From assembly GCA_045642025.1 (NCBI GenBank), contig JAZUIB010000055.1, positions 1-43,901 on the forward strand: DNA of 43,901 nucleotides, written 5' to 3'. Position numbers and translations under genes: made by a program. A model generated the notes under the pieces. It ran no database searches, was not told the DNA's origin, and saw only the letters and a program-made list of their open reading frames with translations. Within the stretch, counting starts at the first letter, position 1. The number at the start of each line of letters is the position of its first letter. This DNA comes from Equadaptatus sp045642025 (GTDB taxonomy: Bacteria > Synergistota > Synergistia > Synergistales > Synergistaceae). Below, piece by piece: positions 1 to 8,386 of this stretch.

Positions 1-2
1 AG

Positions 3-98
3 GAAATGAAAAGCAGCAAAGCACAATCTGCCGACAGGGACGAGCTTGAAGCAGAGAGTGGAAAACAAAAAACAAGATATCGACGCCTTAAATTTTGA
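3..98 (+). CDS. C-terminal tail of an unidentified gene cut by the window edge
   Basis: A frame open from the left edge encodes 31 residues and ends at TGA 96-98. The tail is very polar and ends in a basic stretch (KTRYRRLKF). A strong terminator hairpin begins exactly at the stop codon, which is the main reason to read this as the end of a real plus-strand gene rather than a chance frame. No family can be named from so little sequence. The alternative is non-coding DNA upstream of the terminator. Confidence 0.4.
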   Translation, partial: EMKSSKAQSADRDELEAESGKQKTRYRRLKF

Positions 99-135
99 AA
101 AATGCCGGCGGGGTGTTCCCCAACCGGCTATTTTT
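98..135. terminator. Bidirectional intrinsic terminator
   Basis: An A-run, a GCCGG/CCGGC stem with an inner GGGG/CCCC stem, and a closing T-run. One base bulges in the outer stem. It starts at the stop codon of the partial left-edge gene and would end that transcript. Confidence 0.75.
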
Positions 136-504
136 GCGTGCAGTTAATAGCGCTCGTTTCACTCGCGAAAATCGCTGGCACTCACGCTATGCTTAAAAAC
201 CAATTACCAGAAGAACCAATTGCGGTGCTGCAACATGTTGCAACGTTGGAAGTTAGAACCGTAGAGACACTGGACCCCGCATCTTCGCTTCGCTCGTGTG
301 GGGAGATGAGGGGAGGGAAGAGGCGCTCGTGCGGGGAGACAGGAATAAAAACAGCAGGTGTAGGTTGTAGGGCGTTCGTTCCTCGCTTGTAGTTTGTTGG
401 TGATTGTTTTTTCTAATTCCTACTTTCTTCCTGCTACTTCCTACTTTCTGCTTTTTTCCGTCCTTCCGCGCTTGACGCTGAATTCAGTGTCGTTTCGTCT
501 TTAA
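136..504. other. Intergenic region without a supported gene
   Basis: No convincing coding sequence lies between the two terminators. The longest frame is arginine/serine/glycine-rich because it reads through the repeat at 264-349. The region holds that repeat and a perfect 14-base palindrome, TGCAACATGTTGCA, at 229-242. The stretch 400-480 is pyrimidine-rich on the plus strand and shows nothing recognisable. Confidence 0.6.
264..349. repeat. Edge repeat, left copy, two units
   Basis: This GC-rich element has two GGGGAGA(C/T) units, at 300 and 333. The first is preceded by CCCCGCA and a TTCGCTTCGCTCG core, so CCCCGCA and TGTGGGG can form a hairpin. About 45 bases match the reverse complement of 43690-43740 with few mismatches, so it is an inverted relative of the right-edge array. 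Confidence 0.75.
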
Positions 505-542
505 CAAAACACAGCGCCGGTTAATTCCGGCGCTGTGTTTTG
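505..542. terminator. Terminator of the pyr operon
   Basis: A perfect 16-bp stem (CAAAACACAGCGCCGG and its complement) around a TTAATT loop, with T-runs on both strands. It lies 10 bp past the pyrI stop and would end the leftward carB-to-pyrI transcript. Confidence 0.9.
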
Positions 543-552
543 AATGTAATGG

Positions 553-969
553 TTAGTTTGCTTTTGTTTCGCAGTATTTGCAGCGGTAGGTTTTTTCTGT
601 TTCGTCCGCAAGGTAGAAGATGTGGTCTATTTCCTGTTCAGTGCCCGTGATGCAGCGCGGATTTTTGCAGTATATTACGTTTGTGAGTTCTTTCGGCAGT
701 CCTATGATTCTTTTTTCGATAAGTCTGCCTTCTTTAATGATATTGATTGTCGCCATGGGGTCAACATAGCCGATTACGTCAAGGTTCACGGGGATATCGG
801 CGTCGATTTTGATTATGTCTTTTTTGCCTTTTTTGCTGCTGTATGCGTTTTTGATTATGGCGACCGAGCAGTCAAGTTCTTCAAGTCCGAGCAGCTCATA
901 GAGTTTCATGCCGCTTCCGGCTGTGATGTGGTCAATAACTATGCCGTTGCGTATGGAATCTATATTCAT
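553..969 (-). CDS. pyrI: Aspartate carbamoyltransferase regulatory chain
   Basis: This 138-residue protein is the regulatory subunit that pairs with PyrB in the ATCase holoenzyme and binds nucleotide effectors in its N-terminal domain. The C-terminal zinc site is intact, with Cys101 and Cys106 (CKNPRC), then Cys130 and Cys133 (CKYC); in known ATCases this domain contacts the catalytic trimer. The length is slightly under the usual 150. The start overlaps the end of pyrB by 4 bases, so the two are probably translationally coupled, which suits subunits needed in equal amounts. It is the last gene of the operon and is followed by a strong terminator. A separate regulatory chain implies allosteric feedback control of the enzyme as well as control of transcription. 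Confidence 0.95.
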   Translation of the reverse strand: MNIDSIRNGIVIDHITAGSGMKLYELLGLEELDCSVAIIKNAYSSKKGKKDIIKIDADIPVNLDVIGYVDPMATINIIKEGRLIEKRIIGLPKELTNVIYCKNPRCITGTEQEIDHIFYLADETEKTYRCKYCETKAN

Positions 970-1889
970 ATTCTTCCCGCCTCCTTAAGGAGCATAAGCA
1001 TAAGTGCCATTCTCATGTATTTTCCGTTAAGTACCTGTTTGAAGTAGCATGCGCGCGGGTCGTTGTCTATCGCAACGCTGATTTCGTTGACTCTCGGCAG
1101 CGGGTGCATGATGCAGAGGTTTTGTTTTGCGCCGGTTAGTTTTTTCGGTGTGAGTATGTAGCTGTCTTTCAGCCGCAGATAATCTTCTTCGTTGAAGAAG
1201 CGTTCTCTTTGGACACGCGTCATGTAGAGTATGTCAAGCTGCGGCATTACCGCTTCAAGGTCTGTTGTCTGTTCGTACGGTATTTTGCGTTTTGCAAGCA
1301 CGTCTTTTTTGACGTAGCTGGGAAGTTTCAGCTCTTCCGGGGATATGAGGACAAAGCGGTTGCCGGTGTAGCGCGACATGGCGTTGATGAGCGAGTGTAC
1401 TGTTCTGCCGAATTTTAGGTCTCCGCACAGGCCGATTGTGAGGTTTGTAAAGCTGCCTTTTTCACGGTGTATCGTCAGCAGGTCAGCAAGTGTCTGTGTC
1501 GGATGGCAGTGTCCGCCGTCTCCCGCGTTGATAATAGGCACGGTTGCGCTGTTTGCCGCTACGTATGCCGCTCCCTCTTTGGGGTGGCGCATCGCAATAA
1601 TGTCCGCATAGCAGCTGACTGTTTTTGCCGTGTCCGCAACGCTTTCTCCTTTTGCTGCCGAGGAGTTGCCCGCTCCGGAAAATCCTATTACGCTGCCGCC
1701 TAGTTCGTACATTGCTGCTTCAAAGCTGAGGCGTGTTCTTGTTGATGGTTCAAAGAACAGTGTGGCAAGTTTTTTGCCGCGGCATATTTCGCTGTATTTT
1801 TTTGGATTTTCAATTATGTCACAGGCTGTTGCTATCAGAGAATTAAGTTCTTCAAGCGACAGATCCGGAACATCGATTATACTGCGCAT
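966..1889 (-). CDS. pyrB: Aspartate carbamoyltransferase catalytic chain
   Basis: This cytosolic enzyme joins carbamoyl phosphate and L-aspartate to give N-carbamoyl-aspartate, the first committed step of pyrimidine synthesis. The 307-residue length is standard. The carbamoyl-phosphate motif STRTRLSFE lies at about 49-57, a GKGES-like loop (AAKGESVADT) near 83, and HPLPRVNEI near 263. It is read leftwards, downstream of pyrE and directly before pyrI. The 128-bp gap to pyrE contains a degenerate dispersed repeat but no clear terminator, so readthrough from the upstream pyr genes is likely. The predicted start follows a purine-rich Shine-Dalgarno (AAGGGAGG). Confidence 0.97.
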   Translation of the reverse strand: MRSIIDVPDLSLEELNSLIATACDIIENPKKYSEICRGKKLATLFFEPSTRTRLSFEAAMYELGGSVIGFSGAGNSSAAKGESVADTAKTVSCYADIIAMRHPKEGAAYVAANSATVPIINAGDGGHCHPTQTLADLLTIHREKGSFTNLTIGLCGDLKFGRTVHSLINAMSRYTGNRFVLISPEELKLPSYVKKDVLAKRKIPYEQTTDLEAVMPQLDILYMTRVQRERFFNEEDYLRLKDSYILTPKKLTGAKQNLCIMHPLPRVNEISVAIDNDPRACYFKQVLNGKYMRMALMLMLLKEAGRI

Positions 1890-1944
1890 GGTTTTTTCCT
1901 CCCTTAAATGAATTTAGGAAAATGTTCGTATTTTTATTAGGATA

Positions 1945-2017
1945 GCATTCGCTTCGCTCATTCAGCGGTTTCCTGAGCAAAGTTCTGAGCGGTCTCTTGT
2001 TTTCCTGAGCGTCAGTG
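1945..2017. repeat. Degenerate dispersed repeat between pyrE and pyrB
   Basis: The element contains TTCGCTTCGCTC, then CTGAGCAAAG, then a TGTTTTCCTG(A/T)G module and GTCAGTGTT. The same modules in the same order recur at 5028-5140, where an extra hairpin segment sits in the middle. It fills the intergenic space of an otherwise tight operon. Confidence 0.55.
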
Positions 2018-2647
2018 TTATTTTATCCAGCTTTCGTCGGACGGGTTGTTGCGGAACGCTATGAGCCGTTTTATGTCTTCTTGCGCGATGTAGCCTTCTT
2101 CGGCTGCAACTTCGGCAATTATGTCAAAGTTTGTGAGCGATATGTTTTTGATGTTTGCTTCTGCCAAGCGGTCAAGTCCTTTTTTCATGCCGTAGGTGAA
2201 TATGCTTGCTATGCCGAGTACTTCCGCGCCTGCCTCGCGCAGCACGTTTACTACTTCAAGCACGCTGCCGGCTGTTGAGATAAGGTCTTCGATTACGACA
2301 ACTTTCTGTCCTTTTTCCAGTCTGCCTTCTATCTGATTTTGTCTGCCGTGGTCTTTTGCGCCGCTGCGAACGTAGCCCATAGGCATTCCGAGAATGTGTC
2401 CGGTAATTGCGGCGTGGGCAATTCCGGCGGTTGAGGTGCCCATAAGCACTTCGGCTTCCGGATAGTTATCTTTGATTGTCTGTGCAAGTCCATATTCAAT
2501 GTCATTGCGGACTTCCGGCGCTGTGAGCGTCAGACGGTTGTCGCAGTACACGGGGCTTTTGATGCCGCTTGCCCAGGTAAACGGTTCCTGCGGGCGAAAA
2601 AATACCGCCTTGATGGAAAGTAAATCTTTTGCTATTTTTTTCTGCAT
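2018..2647 (-). CDS. pyrE: Orotate phosphoribosyltransferase
   Basis: This 209-residue enzyme transfers the phosphoribosyl group of PRPP to orotate to make OMP, the fifth step of UMP synthesis. The PRPP-binding motif VVVIEDLISTAGS is at 116-128, and the N-terminal FTWASGIKSPVYCDNR segment is typical of PyrE. The gene follows pyrF with a 16-bp gap and precedes the repeat-bearing gap before pyrB. Its product is the direct substrate of PyrF, encoded next door. A Shine-Dalgarno (GGGAGG) lies just upstream of the chosen ATG. Confidence 0.95.
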   Translation of the reverse strand: MQKKIAKDLLSIKAVFFRPQEPFTWASGIKSPVYCDNRLTLTAPEVRNDIEYGLAQTIKDNYPEAEVLMGTSTAGIAHAAITGHILGMPMGYVRSGAKDHGRQNQIEGRLEKGQKVVVIEDLISTAGSVLEVVNVLREAGAEVLGIASIFTYGMKKGLDRLAEANIKNISLTNFDIIAEVAAEEGYIAQEDIKRLIAFRNNPSDESWIK

Positions 2648-2663
2648 TTATATATCCTCCCTG

Positions 2664-3362
2664 TTATCCGATAAATTCTTTTACGCAGCGATTGTATGCC
2701 GCAACGGGGTCTTCTGCCGCTGTTATGGGACGCCCTACTACGATGAAGTCGGAGCCTGCGTGTTTTGCCTGTGCAGGAGTCATAACGCGTTTTTGATCGC
2801 CTTTATCGCCGTCGGCAAAGCGTACACCCGGGGTTATGGTGAGAAAGTCTTTTCCGCACGTTTCGTGCACTTTCGCGGCTTCAAGCGGTGAGCAGACGAC
2901 ACCGTCAAGTCCGGCGTTTTTGGCTGTCAGCGCATAGTGCATTACCACTTCGTCTATCGGTTTGTTTATAAGCAGGTCGCGTTCAAGTGTCTCTTGGTCT
3001 GTGCTTGTGAGCTGCGTTACAGCTATGAGAAGCGGACGTGTGCCGTCTGCTCTTGTAAGTCCTTCAAGCGCTCCTTGCATCATTGCTGTTGCTCCTGCCG
3101 CATGCAGATTGCAGATGTCTGCGTCAAGGCGCGAAAGTACTGCCATTGTTTTTTTGACTGTGTTCGGAATGTCGTGAAGCTTGAGGTCAAGAAAGATTTT
3201 GTGACCGCGCGCTTTGATTTCGCGCACAATCTGCGGTCCCTCGGCGTAAAACAGTTCCATGCCGATTTTTACGAACGGTTTTCTCTCCGTGAATTTGTCA
3301 AGAAACGCGTAAAGTTGTTCCGCGCTTGAAAAATCGCAAGCTACTATTACGTCTCTTTCCAT
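2664..3362 (-). CDS. pyrF: Orotidine 5'-phosphate decarboxylase
   Basis: This enzyme decarboxylates OMP to UMP, the last step of the pathway. The catalytic Asp-Lys-Asp array reads DLKLHD with D59, K61 and D64. The frame stays open upstream, but the sensible start is the ATG at 3362, giving 232 residues with the family N-terminus (MERDVIVACDF). That start shares one base with the pyrD stop (TAATG) and has a GGAGG Shine-Dalgarno inside the end of pyrD. The longer reading would add 71 arginine-rich residues that are only pyrD read in another frame. Confidence 0.95.
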   Translation of the reverse strand: MERDVIVACDFSSAEQLYAFLDKFTERKPFVKIGMELFYAEGPQIVREIKARGHKIFLDLKLHDIPNTVKKTMAVLSRLDADICNLHAAGATAMMQGALEGLTRADGTRPLLIAVTQLTSTDQETLERDLLINKPIDEVVMHYALTAKNAGLDGVVCSPLEAAKVHETCGKDFLTITPGVRFADGDKGDQKRVMTPAQAKHAGSDFIVVGRPITAAEDPVAAYNRCVKEFIG

Positions 3363-4273
3363 TAGAGCGCACCTCCGATTATGTCTTTGAGTTTTTCTAT
3401 GCCGTATTTGTCCATTGCAGCCGGCAGCTGTTCGATGATGTCGCGGCAGATATACGGGTCTATAAGATTTGCCGCGCCTATTTGTACTGCGGTTGCACCC
3501 GCAAGCATCATTTCTATTACGTCTTCGGCGGTTGAAATGCCGCCCAGTCCTATTACAGGGATTTTTACGGCGCATGCGACTTGATAAACCATGCGCAGGG
3601 CAATGGGAAATACTGCGGGGCCCGAAAGTCCGCCTGTTGTGTTCGCAAGCAGCGGTTTGCGTGTTTTCAGATTTATTCTCATTGCAAGCAGTGTGTTTAT
3701 GAGGCTTATGCCGTCTGCTCCTGCGTCTTCTACTGCTTTTGCGATAGTAGCTATGTCCGTGACGTTCGGTGTCAGTTTGATTATTACCGGTTTTTTTGTC
3801 ACTTTTTTAACCGCAGCCGTGACTTCTGCCGCGCTTTTGGGGTCTGTGCCGAATGCCATTGCTCCGCCGTGTACGTTGGGACAGCTGATGTTTACTTCAA
3901 GCCACCCGACCTGCTCCTCTGCGTCAAGTTTTTCGCATACTTCGCTGTATTCTTCAACGGAAAAGCCGCTGATGTTTGCCATTACCGGTTTGTGAAATAC
4001 TTTTTTCAGTTTTGGCAGTTCTTCGGCAATTACTTTATCAATTCCCGGGTTTTGAAGACCTACCGCGTTTAGCATTCCGGCGGCTGTTTCCGCAATACGC
4101 GGCGGTGTGTTGCCGTAGCGCGGCTCGCGTGTTGTGCCTTTAAATGAGAATGTGCCGAGCAGATTTATGTCGTATAGTTCGGCAAATTCATAGCCGAAAC
4201 CGAAGGTGCCGCTGGCTGGAATTATCGGGTTGTCAAGCTCTGTGCCGCAAAGGTTTACGTTTAAGCGTTCCAT
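3362..4273 (-). CDS. pyrD: Dihydroorotate dehydrogenase B, catalytic subunit
   Basis: This 303-residue FMN protein oxidises dihydroorotate to orotate. It belongs to class 1B, which works with PyrK and passes electrons to NAD+ rather than to quinone. The catalytic cysteine is in NISCPNV (Cys131), and FMN-site elements FKGTT and GLGGIST are visible. The presence of pyrK immediately upstream confirms the 1B assignment. The genes overlap by 13 bp, and an AAGGAGG Shine-Dalgarno for pyrD lies within the pyrK end. A soluble NAD-linked enzyme suits an anaerobe without a quinone-dependent dehydrogenase for this step. Confidence 0.96.
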   Translation of the reverse strand: MERLNVNLCGTELDNPIIPASGTFGFGYEFAELYDINLLGTFSFKGTTREPRYGNTPPRIAETAAGMLNAVGLQNPGIDKVIAEELPKLKKVFHKPVMANISGFSVEEYSEVCEKLDAEEQVGWLEVNISCPNVHGGAMAFGTDPKSAAEVTAAVKKVTKKPVIIKLTPNVTDIATIAKAVEDAGADGISLINTLLAMRINLKTRKPLLANTTGGLSGPAVFPIALRMVYQVACAVKIPVIGLGGISTAEDVIEMMLAGATAVQIGAANLIDPYICRDIIEQLPAAMDKYGIEKLKDIIGGAL

Positions 4274-4998
4274 AAGATTTCCTCCTTAAACAATACAGGA
4301 CCGTCTTTGCAGATTCTTTTGTTTCCCGTAATTGTTTTGCAGCTGCAGCCCATACATGCACCGAAGCCGCAGCCCATGCGCTCTTCAAAGCTGAACTGCC
4401 CTGAGGTGCTGCAGTTTTCGTACACAGCGCGAAGCATAGGCTGCGGTCCGCAGCAGAAGACGTGTGTGTAGGAAAGTTCTTTCATTGCGTCTGTTACGAA
4501 GCCTTTTATGCCGTATGAGCCGTCCGCCGTTGTAACAATTACTTCAGCGCCAAGTTGTTCAAATTCTTTTTTGCAGAAGATTTCTTCTTTTTTGTTGAAG
4601 CCGAGAATTGCCGTAATGGTTTTACCCTGTGCAATCAGCTTTTTGGCAAGCAGATACATGGGAGGCACGCCAAGTCCTCCCCCAAGAAGCAGCGGTTTTT
4701 CTCCGGCGCGCGATAAATCGTAGCCGTTGCCCAATCCTGTAAGAATATCGAGCTGCGCGCCTTTCTCAAGGGTTGTCATGTATTCTGTGCCTTGTCCAAC
4801 AACCTTGTAGATTACCGTTACGCCGTTCTTGTCAAGGTCATAGACGGAAATCGGCCGGCGCAGATAGAAGCCGTCCAGTTTTATGTTTATGAATTGCCCC
4901 GGTTTTGTTATTGCCGAAACTTCGCCTTCAAGCCTCATTCTGAAAACGTCCGGCGCAATTTTTACATTTTCTGTTATGGTAAAGATGTCTTGTTTCAT
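4261..4998 (-). CDS. pyrK: Dihydroorotate dehydrogenase B, electron-transfer subunit
   Basis: This 245-residue FAD and [2Fe-2S] protein of the ferredoxin-reductase family carries electrons from PyrD to NAD+. The FAD motif RRPISVYD is at 47-54 and the nucleotide-binding glycine run LLLGGGLGVPP at about 103-113. The C-terminal cluster ligands are Cys210, Cys215, Cys218 and Cys230 (CGFGACMGC and a later Cys). The gene overlaps pyrD by 13 bp and lies about 150 bp downstream of carB, across a repeat-rich gap. Confidence 0.95.
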   Translation of the reverse strand: MKQDIFTITENVKIAPDVFRMRLEGEVSAITKPGQFINIKLDGFYLRRPISVYDLDKNGVTVIYKVVGQGTEYMTTLEKGAQLDILTGLGNGYDLSRAGEKPLLLGGGLGVPPMYLLAKKLIAQGKTITAILGFNKKEEIFCKKEFEQLGAEVIVTTADGSYGIKGFVTDAMKELSYTHVFCCGPQPMLRAVYENCSTSGQFSFEERMGCGFGACMGCSCKTITGNKRICKDGPVLFKEEILWNA

Positions 4999-5027
4999 GT
5001 ATTTTCCTTTCTTAACGAATTTGGATT

Positions 5028-5140
5028 GTGCTCGCTTCGCTCGTTTAGCAAAATAAAAAGATCTTGCCGGGCAGACGCAGTCTGCGGTATGCTGAGCAAA
5101 GTGTTGAGTGGTTTTCTGTTTTCCTGTGCTTCAGCGTTCT
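5028..5140. repeat. Degenerate dispersed repeat between carB and pyrK
   Basis: This is a longer copy of the element at 1945-2017: CGCTTCGCTCG, an inserted hairpin module (GCAGACGCAGTCTGC), GCTGAGCAAAG, then TGTTTTCCTGTG and TCAGCGTT. The hairpin module at 5064-5097 recurs in diverged form at 27136-27168. The hairpin is not followed directly by a T-run on either strand, so I do not call it a terminator. Confidence 0.55.
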
Positions 5141-5148
5141 CCTATTTT

Positions 5149-8100
5149 TTACGCGTTTATCGGTGATACGTTCAACGTTGTTTCTTCAAGAACATCAAGC
5201 ACTATTCTGACTGTATCAAGCGCGGTAAATATTGTTACGTTGTTTTCGGTGGCACAGCTGCGGATGAGGTGTCCGTCAATTTCTTGTTCTGATGCGCCAA
5301 TTTGTCTTGTGTTGATAATGTACGCGATTTTGCCCGTTCTGATTGCATCAAGTATTTCTTCGCTGCCTCGGCTGATTTTTGTCAGCAAATGTGTTTTGAT
5401 GCCGTTTTCTTTAAGAATTGCTGCCGTGCCTTTTGTCGCGGCAATGTTAAAGCCAAGTCTGTAGAACCGTCGAGCCAGTGGAATGACTTCCGGTTTGTCA
5501 TCATCGGCAACCGTGATAAATACTGTGCCGTAGTTGGACAGCAGCATTCCCGATGCCTGCAGAGCTTTGTAGAACGCTCTGTTCAGTTTGTCATCGTAGC
5601 CGATTGCTTCGCCTGTTGATTTCATTTCCGGCGAGAGGTAGGCATCAAGTCCTTTGAGTTTGTTGAAGGAGAATACCGGCACTTTAACGTAGTGGCGTTT
5701 TTTTTCGTCCATGTATATGTCAAATATCCCCTGTTCTTTCAGGCTTCTGCCGAGGATTGCCTCTGTCGCGATATCCGCAAGAGGACAGTCTGTTGCTTTT
5801 GAAAGGAATGGAACTGTGCGCGACGAGCGCGGGTTGACTTCGATGATGTAAACTTTTTCTTCGTCGTCAACAATGAATTGAATGTTGTAAAGCCCGATTA
5901 TTCCAATTCCAAGGCCGAGTTTTTTTGCATATTGGAGAATTGTGCCTTTAACTTTGTCGGAGATGCTGAACGATGGGTAGACGCTGATTGAGTCGCCGGA
6001 GTGGACTCCCGTGCGCTCAACAAGTTCCATAATCCCGGGCACAAATACGTTTCTGCCGTCACAGATTGCGTCAATTTCGACTTCTTTGCCGGAGATGTAT
6101 TTGTCAACAAGAACCGGTTTGTCAACGTCAATTTCAACTGCGTTTCTGAGGTAATGGCGCAGCTGTGTTTCGTCTGCGACTATCTGCATTGCACGGCCTC
6201 CGAGTACAAAGCTTGGGCGTACAAGCACAGGATAGCCGATTTCCGCTGCTGCCTTGACACCGTCGTCAATATTTGTGACAGCTTTGCCTTTCGGCTGCGG
6301 AATATTAAGCTCCTGCAGCAGTTTTTCAAAGCTGTCGCGGTTTTCTGCGCGGTCGATTGCTTCGCAGTCTGTGCCTATTATTTTTACACCGAGGTCTGCA
6401 AGAGGCTGTGCAAGGTTGATCGCTGTCTGTCCTCCTAGGGAAGCTATAATGCCTTCAGGTTTTTCAAAGTTGATGATTGACATAACATCTTCCGTGACAA
6501 GCGGCTCGAAATAGAGTTTGTCCGCGGTGGTGTAATCTGTGGAGACTGTTTCAGGGTTGTTGTTGATAATAATTGCCTCATAGCCCAGCCGTTTGATTGT
6601 CTGAACGGCGTGAACCGTGGAGTAGTCAAACTCAACTCCTTGACCTATGCGAATGGGTCCTGCGCCTAAAACAATAATTTTCTTTTTGTCCGTAAGGCGC
6701 GATTGATTTTCTCCCGTGTATGAGGAATAGAGGTACGCAATGTATTTGCCTGTATGCAGTGTGTCAACCATTCTGAAAACCGGCACTATTTTGTTGTCAT
6801 AGCGGAGCTGTCTGACTTCGCTTTCGTCTGTCTGCCACTGGCGTGCAATGAAATAGTCGGAAAAACCTATCTGTTTTGCCTCTTTGAGCAGCTCAATGTC
6901 TTTCGGTTTTTCTTTCAGTCTGTTTTCCATGCGGATAATTTTCTGCATGGATTCAAGGAAAAGCTCCGTTATCTGCGTGACTTCGTGCAGTTTTTCAACC
7001 GAAACACCGCGGTAGAACGCTTCCGTAATTGCAAAAACGCTGTCGTCGCGGAATACGCTGAGGTAATCCAACAGCTCCTCCGTTGTCATGTTGTCGAATT
7101 TTGCCTTGTAAACGTGTCTGACTCCGATTTCAAGCGAGCGTATTGCTTTGAGGAAGCTTTCTTCGAGATTGGCGCCTATGCCCATTACCTCACCGGTTGC
7201 CTTCATTTGTGTTCCGAGTCTGTTGTCCGCGTCTGCAAATTTGTCAAACGGGAAGCGCGGGAATTTTGTGATAATGTAGTCAAGAGAAGGTTCTATGGCT
7301 GCATTGCCGCCTGCAACGGGAATTTCTTCAAGCTGCATACCTACTGCGATTTTTGCCGTTACTCGCGCGATCGGATATCCGCTTGCCTTGCTTGCAAGAG
7401 CTGATGAGCGCGAAACACGCGGATTGACCTCTATGAGGTAATATTTGCTTGACCGTGGGTCAAGCGCAAACTGAACGTTGCAGCCGCCCTCTATTTTTAG
7501 TTCGCGGATAATTTTTATGGCGCTGTCGTTCAGCATTTTTTTGTCCGCATCTGAAAGCGAAAGTATCGGCGCAACAACTATTGAATCACCTGTGTGAACT
7601 CCGACTGGGTCAACGTTTTCCATACCGCATATTGTGATTGCGCGGTCTGCTGAATCACGCATAACCTCAAATTCAATTTCTTTGAAGCCTTTAACACTTT
7701 TTTCAACGAGCACCTGATGAACCGGAGAAAGTTTGAAGGCATTGATGCCGATTGCGACAAGTTCTTCTTCGCTGTTAGCAAAGCCGCCGCCAGTGCCTCC
7801 GAGTGTAAACGCAGGACGCAGAACTACCGGATAGCCTATCTTTTTTGCCGCTTCTTTGGCTTGCTCAAGGTCATAGGTAATTTCCGACGGTATAACCGGC
7901 TCACCGATGGACTGGCACATTTCCTTGAACATTTCACGGTCTTCGGCGCGTTCAATACTTTCACTGCTTGTGCCGAGAAGCTCAACACCGCATTCTTTGA
8001 GAACACCGGCTTTTTCAAGCTGCATTGCAAGGTTTAAGCCTGTCTGGCCGCCTATTCCAGGAAGAATGGCATCCGGCCGTTCAATGCGGAGAATTTTTGC

Positions 8101-8319
8101 AATATATTCCGGCGTAAGCGGCTCCATATAGACTTTATCCGCTATACTGGTGTCTGTCATAATGGTTGCAGGGTTGGAGTTCGCAAGAATAACCTCGTAA
8201 CCCTCCTCCTTCAGCGCAAGACATGCCTGTGTACCGGCATAGTCAAACTCTGCCGCTTGACCGATTACAATAGGTCCGGAGCCTATAATAAGTATTTTTT
8301 TGATATCTTTTCTTTTCAT
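5149..8319 (-). CDS. carB: Carbamoyl-phosphate synthase large subunit
   Basis: This 1056-residue synthetase makes carbamoyl phosphate from ammonia delivered by CarA, bicarbonate and two ATP, feeding both pyrimidine and arginine synthesis. The two homologous ATP-grasp halves are plain (ILIIGSGPIVIGQAAEFDY near the N-terminus and IVLGAGPIRIGQGVEFDYS in the second half), followed by the C-terminal MGS-like allosteric domain. The chosen ATG at 8319 gives MKRKDIKK and has an AAAGGAAG Shine-Dalgarno. A frame extension of 30 residues would run into the leader terminator and is rejected. It is the first gene of the operon, preceded by an attenuator and promoter. The partner carA is not adjacent and not in the window. 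Confidence 0.97.
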   Translation of the reverse strand: MKRKDIKKILIIGSGPIVIGQAAEFDYAGTQACLALKEEGYEVILANSNPATIMTDTSIADKVYMEPLTPEYIAKILRIERPDAILPGIGGQTGLNLAMQLEKAGVLKECGVELLGTSSESIERAEDREMFKEMCQSIGEPVIPSEITYDLEQAKEAAKKIGYPVVLRPAFTLGGTGGGFANSEEELVAIGINAFKLSPVHQVLVEKSVKGFKEIEFEVMRDSADRAITICGMENVDPVGVHTGDSIVVAPILSLSDADKKMLNDSAIKIIRELKIEGGCNVQFALDPRSSKYYLIEVNPRVSRSSALASKASGYPIARVTAKIAVGMQLEEIPVAGGNAAIEPSLDYIITKFPRFPFDKFADADNRLGTQMKATGEVMGIGANLEESFLKAIRSLEIGVRHVYKAKFDNMTTEELLDYLSVFRDDSVFAITEAFYRGVSVEKLHEVTQITELFLESMQKIIRMENRLKEKPKDIELLKEAKQIGFSDYFIARQWQTDESEVRQLRYDNKIVPVFRMVDTLHTGKYIAYLYSSYTGENQSRLTDKKKIIVLGAGPIRIGQGVEFDYSTVHAVQTIKRLGYEAIIINNNPETVSTDYTTADKLYFEPLVTEDVMSIINFEKPEGIIASLGGQTAINLAQPLADLGVKIIGTDCEAIDRAENRDSFEKLLQELNIPQPKGKAVTNIDDGVKAAAEIGYPVLVRPSFVLGGRAMQIVADETQLRHYLRNAVEIDVDKPVLVDKYISGKEVEIDAICDGRNVFVPGIMELVERTGVHSGDSISVYPSFSISDKVKGTILQYAKKLGLGIGIIGLYNIQFIVDDEEKVYIIEVNPRSSRTVPFLSKATDCPLADIATEAILGRSLKEQGIFDIYMDEKKRHYVKVPVFSFNKLKGLDAYLSPEMKSTGEAIGYDDKLNRAFYKALQASGMLLSNYGTVFITVADDDKPEVIPLARRFYRLGFNIAATKGTAAILKENGIKTHLLTKISRGSEEILDAIRTGKIAYIINTRQIGASEQEIDGHLIRSCATENNVTIFTALDTVRIVLDVLEETTLNVSPINA

Positions 8320-8359
8320 ATACGAAACTTCCTTTCGAAGCGAAATAAGCTGCTGATAT

Positions 8360-8386
8360 AAAAAAGTCCTGCCCGTACGGCAAGAC
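8360..8386 (-). terminator. Leader terminator upstream of carB
   Basis: On the minus strand, GTCTTGCC pairs with GGGCAGGAC (8 bp, one G-U) around a five-base loop and is followed by CTTTTTTA. It lies 40 bp before the carB start, inside the transcribed leader, so it must be conditionally read through. Its 5' arm is complementary to the upstream PyrR-like site. Confidence 0.8.

Noticed and set aside
102..392. A 96-residue open frame at the left edge
   Set aside because: It starts inside the terminator hairpin and its second half is only the GC-rich repeat translated (Arg/Gly/Cys/Ser-rich). No ribosome site.
622..1047. Plus-strand frames opposite pyrI and pyrB, and similar long frames opposite most genes
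   Set aside because: They mirror conserved genes on the other strand, are rich in Cys, Phe and Tyr or Ser and Arg, and have no ribosome sites.
3363..3575. Longer pyrF with 71 extra N-terminal residues
   Set aside because: The extension is pyrD in another frame and is very Arg-rich. The ATG at 3362 overlaps the pyrD stop and has a good Shine-Dalgarno.
5064..5097. Second PyrR-type attenuator before pyrK
   Set aside because: There is a hairpin and a nearby GGCAAGA and T-rich stretch, but no GAGAGG loop motif and no T-run directly after the stem. Similarity to the 27.1 kb copy marks it as a repeat.
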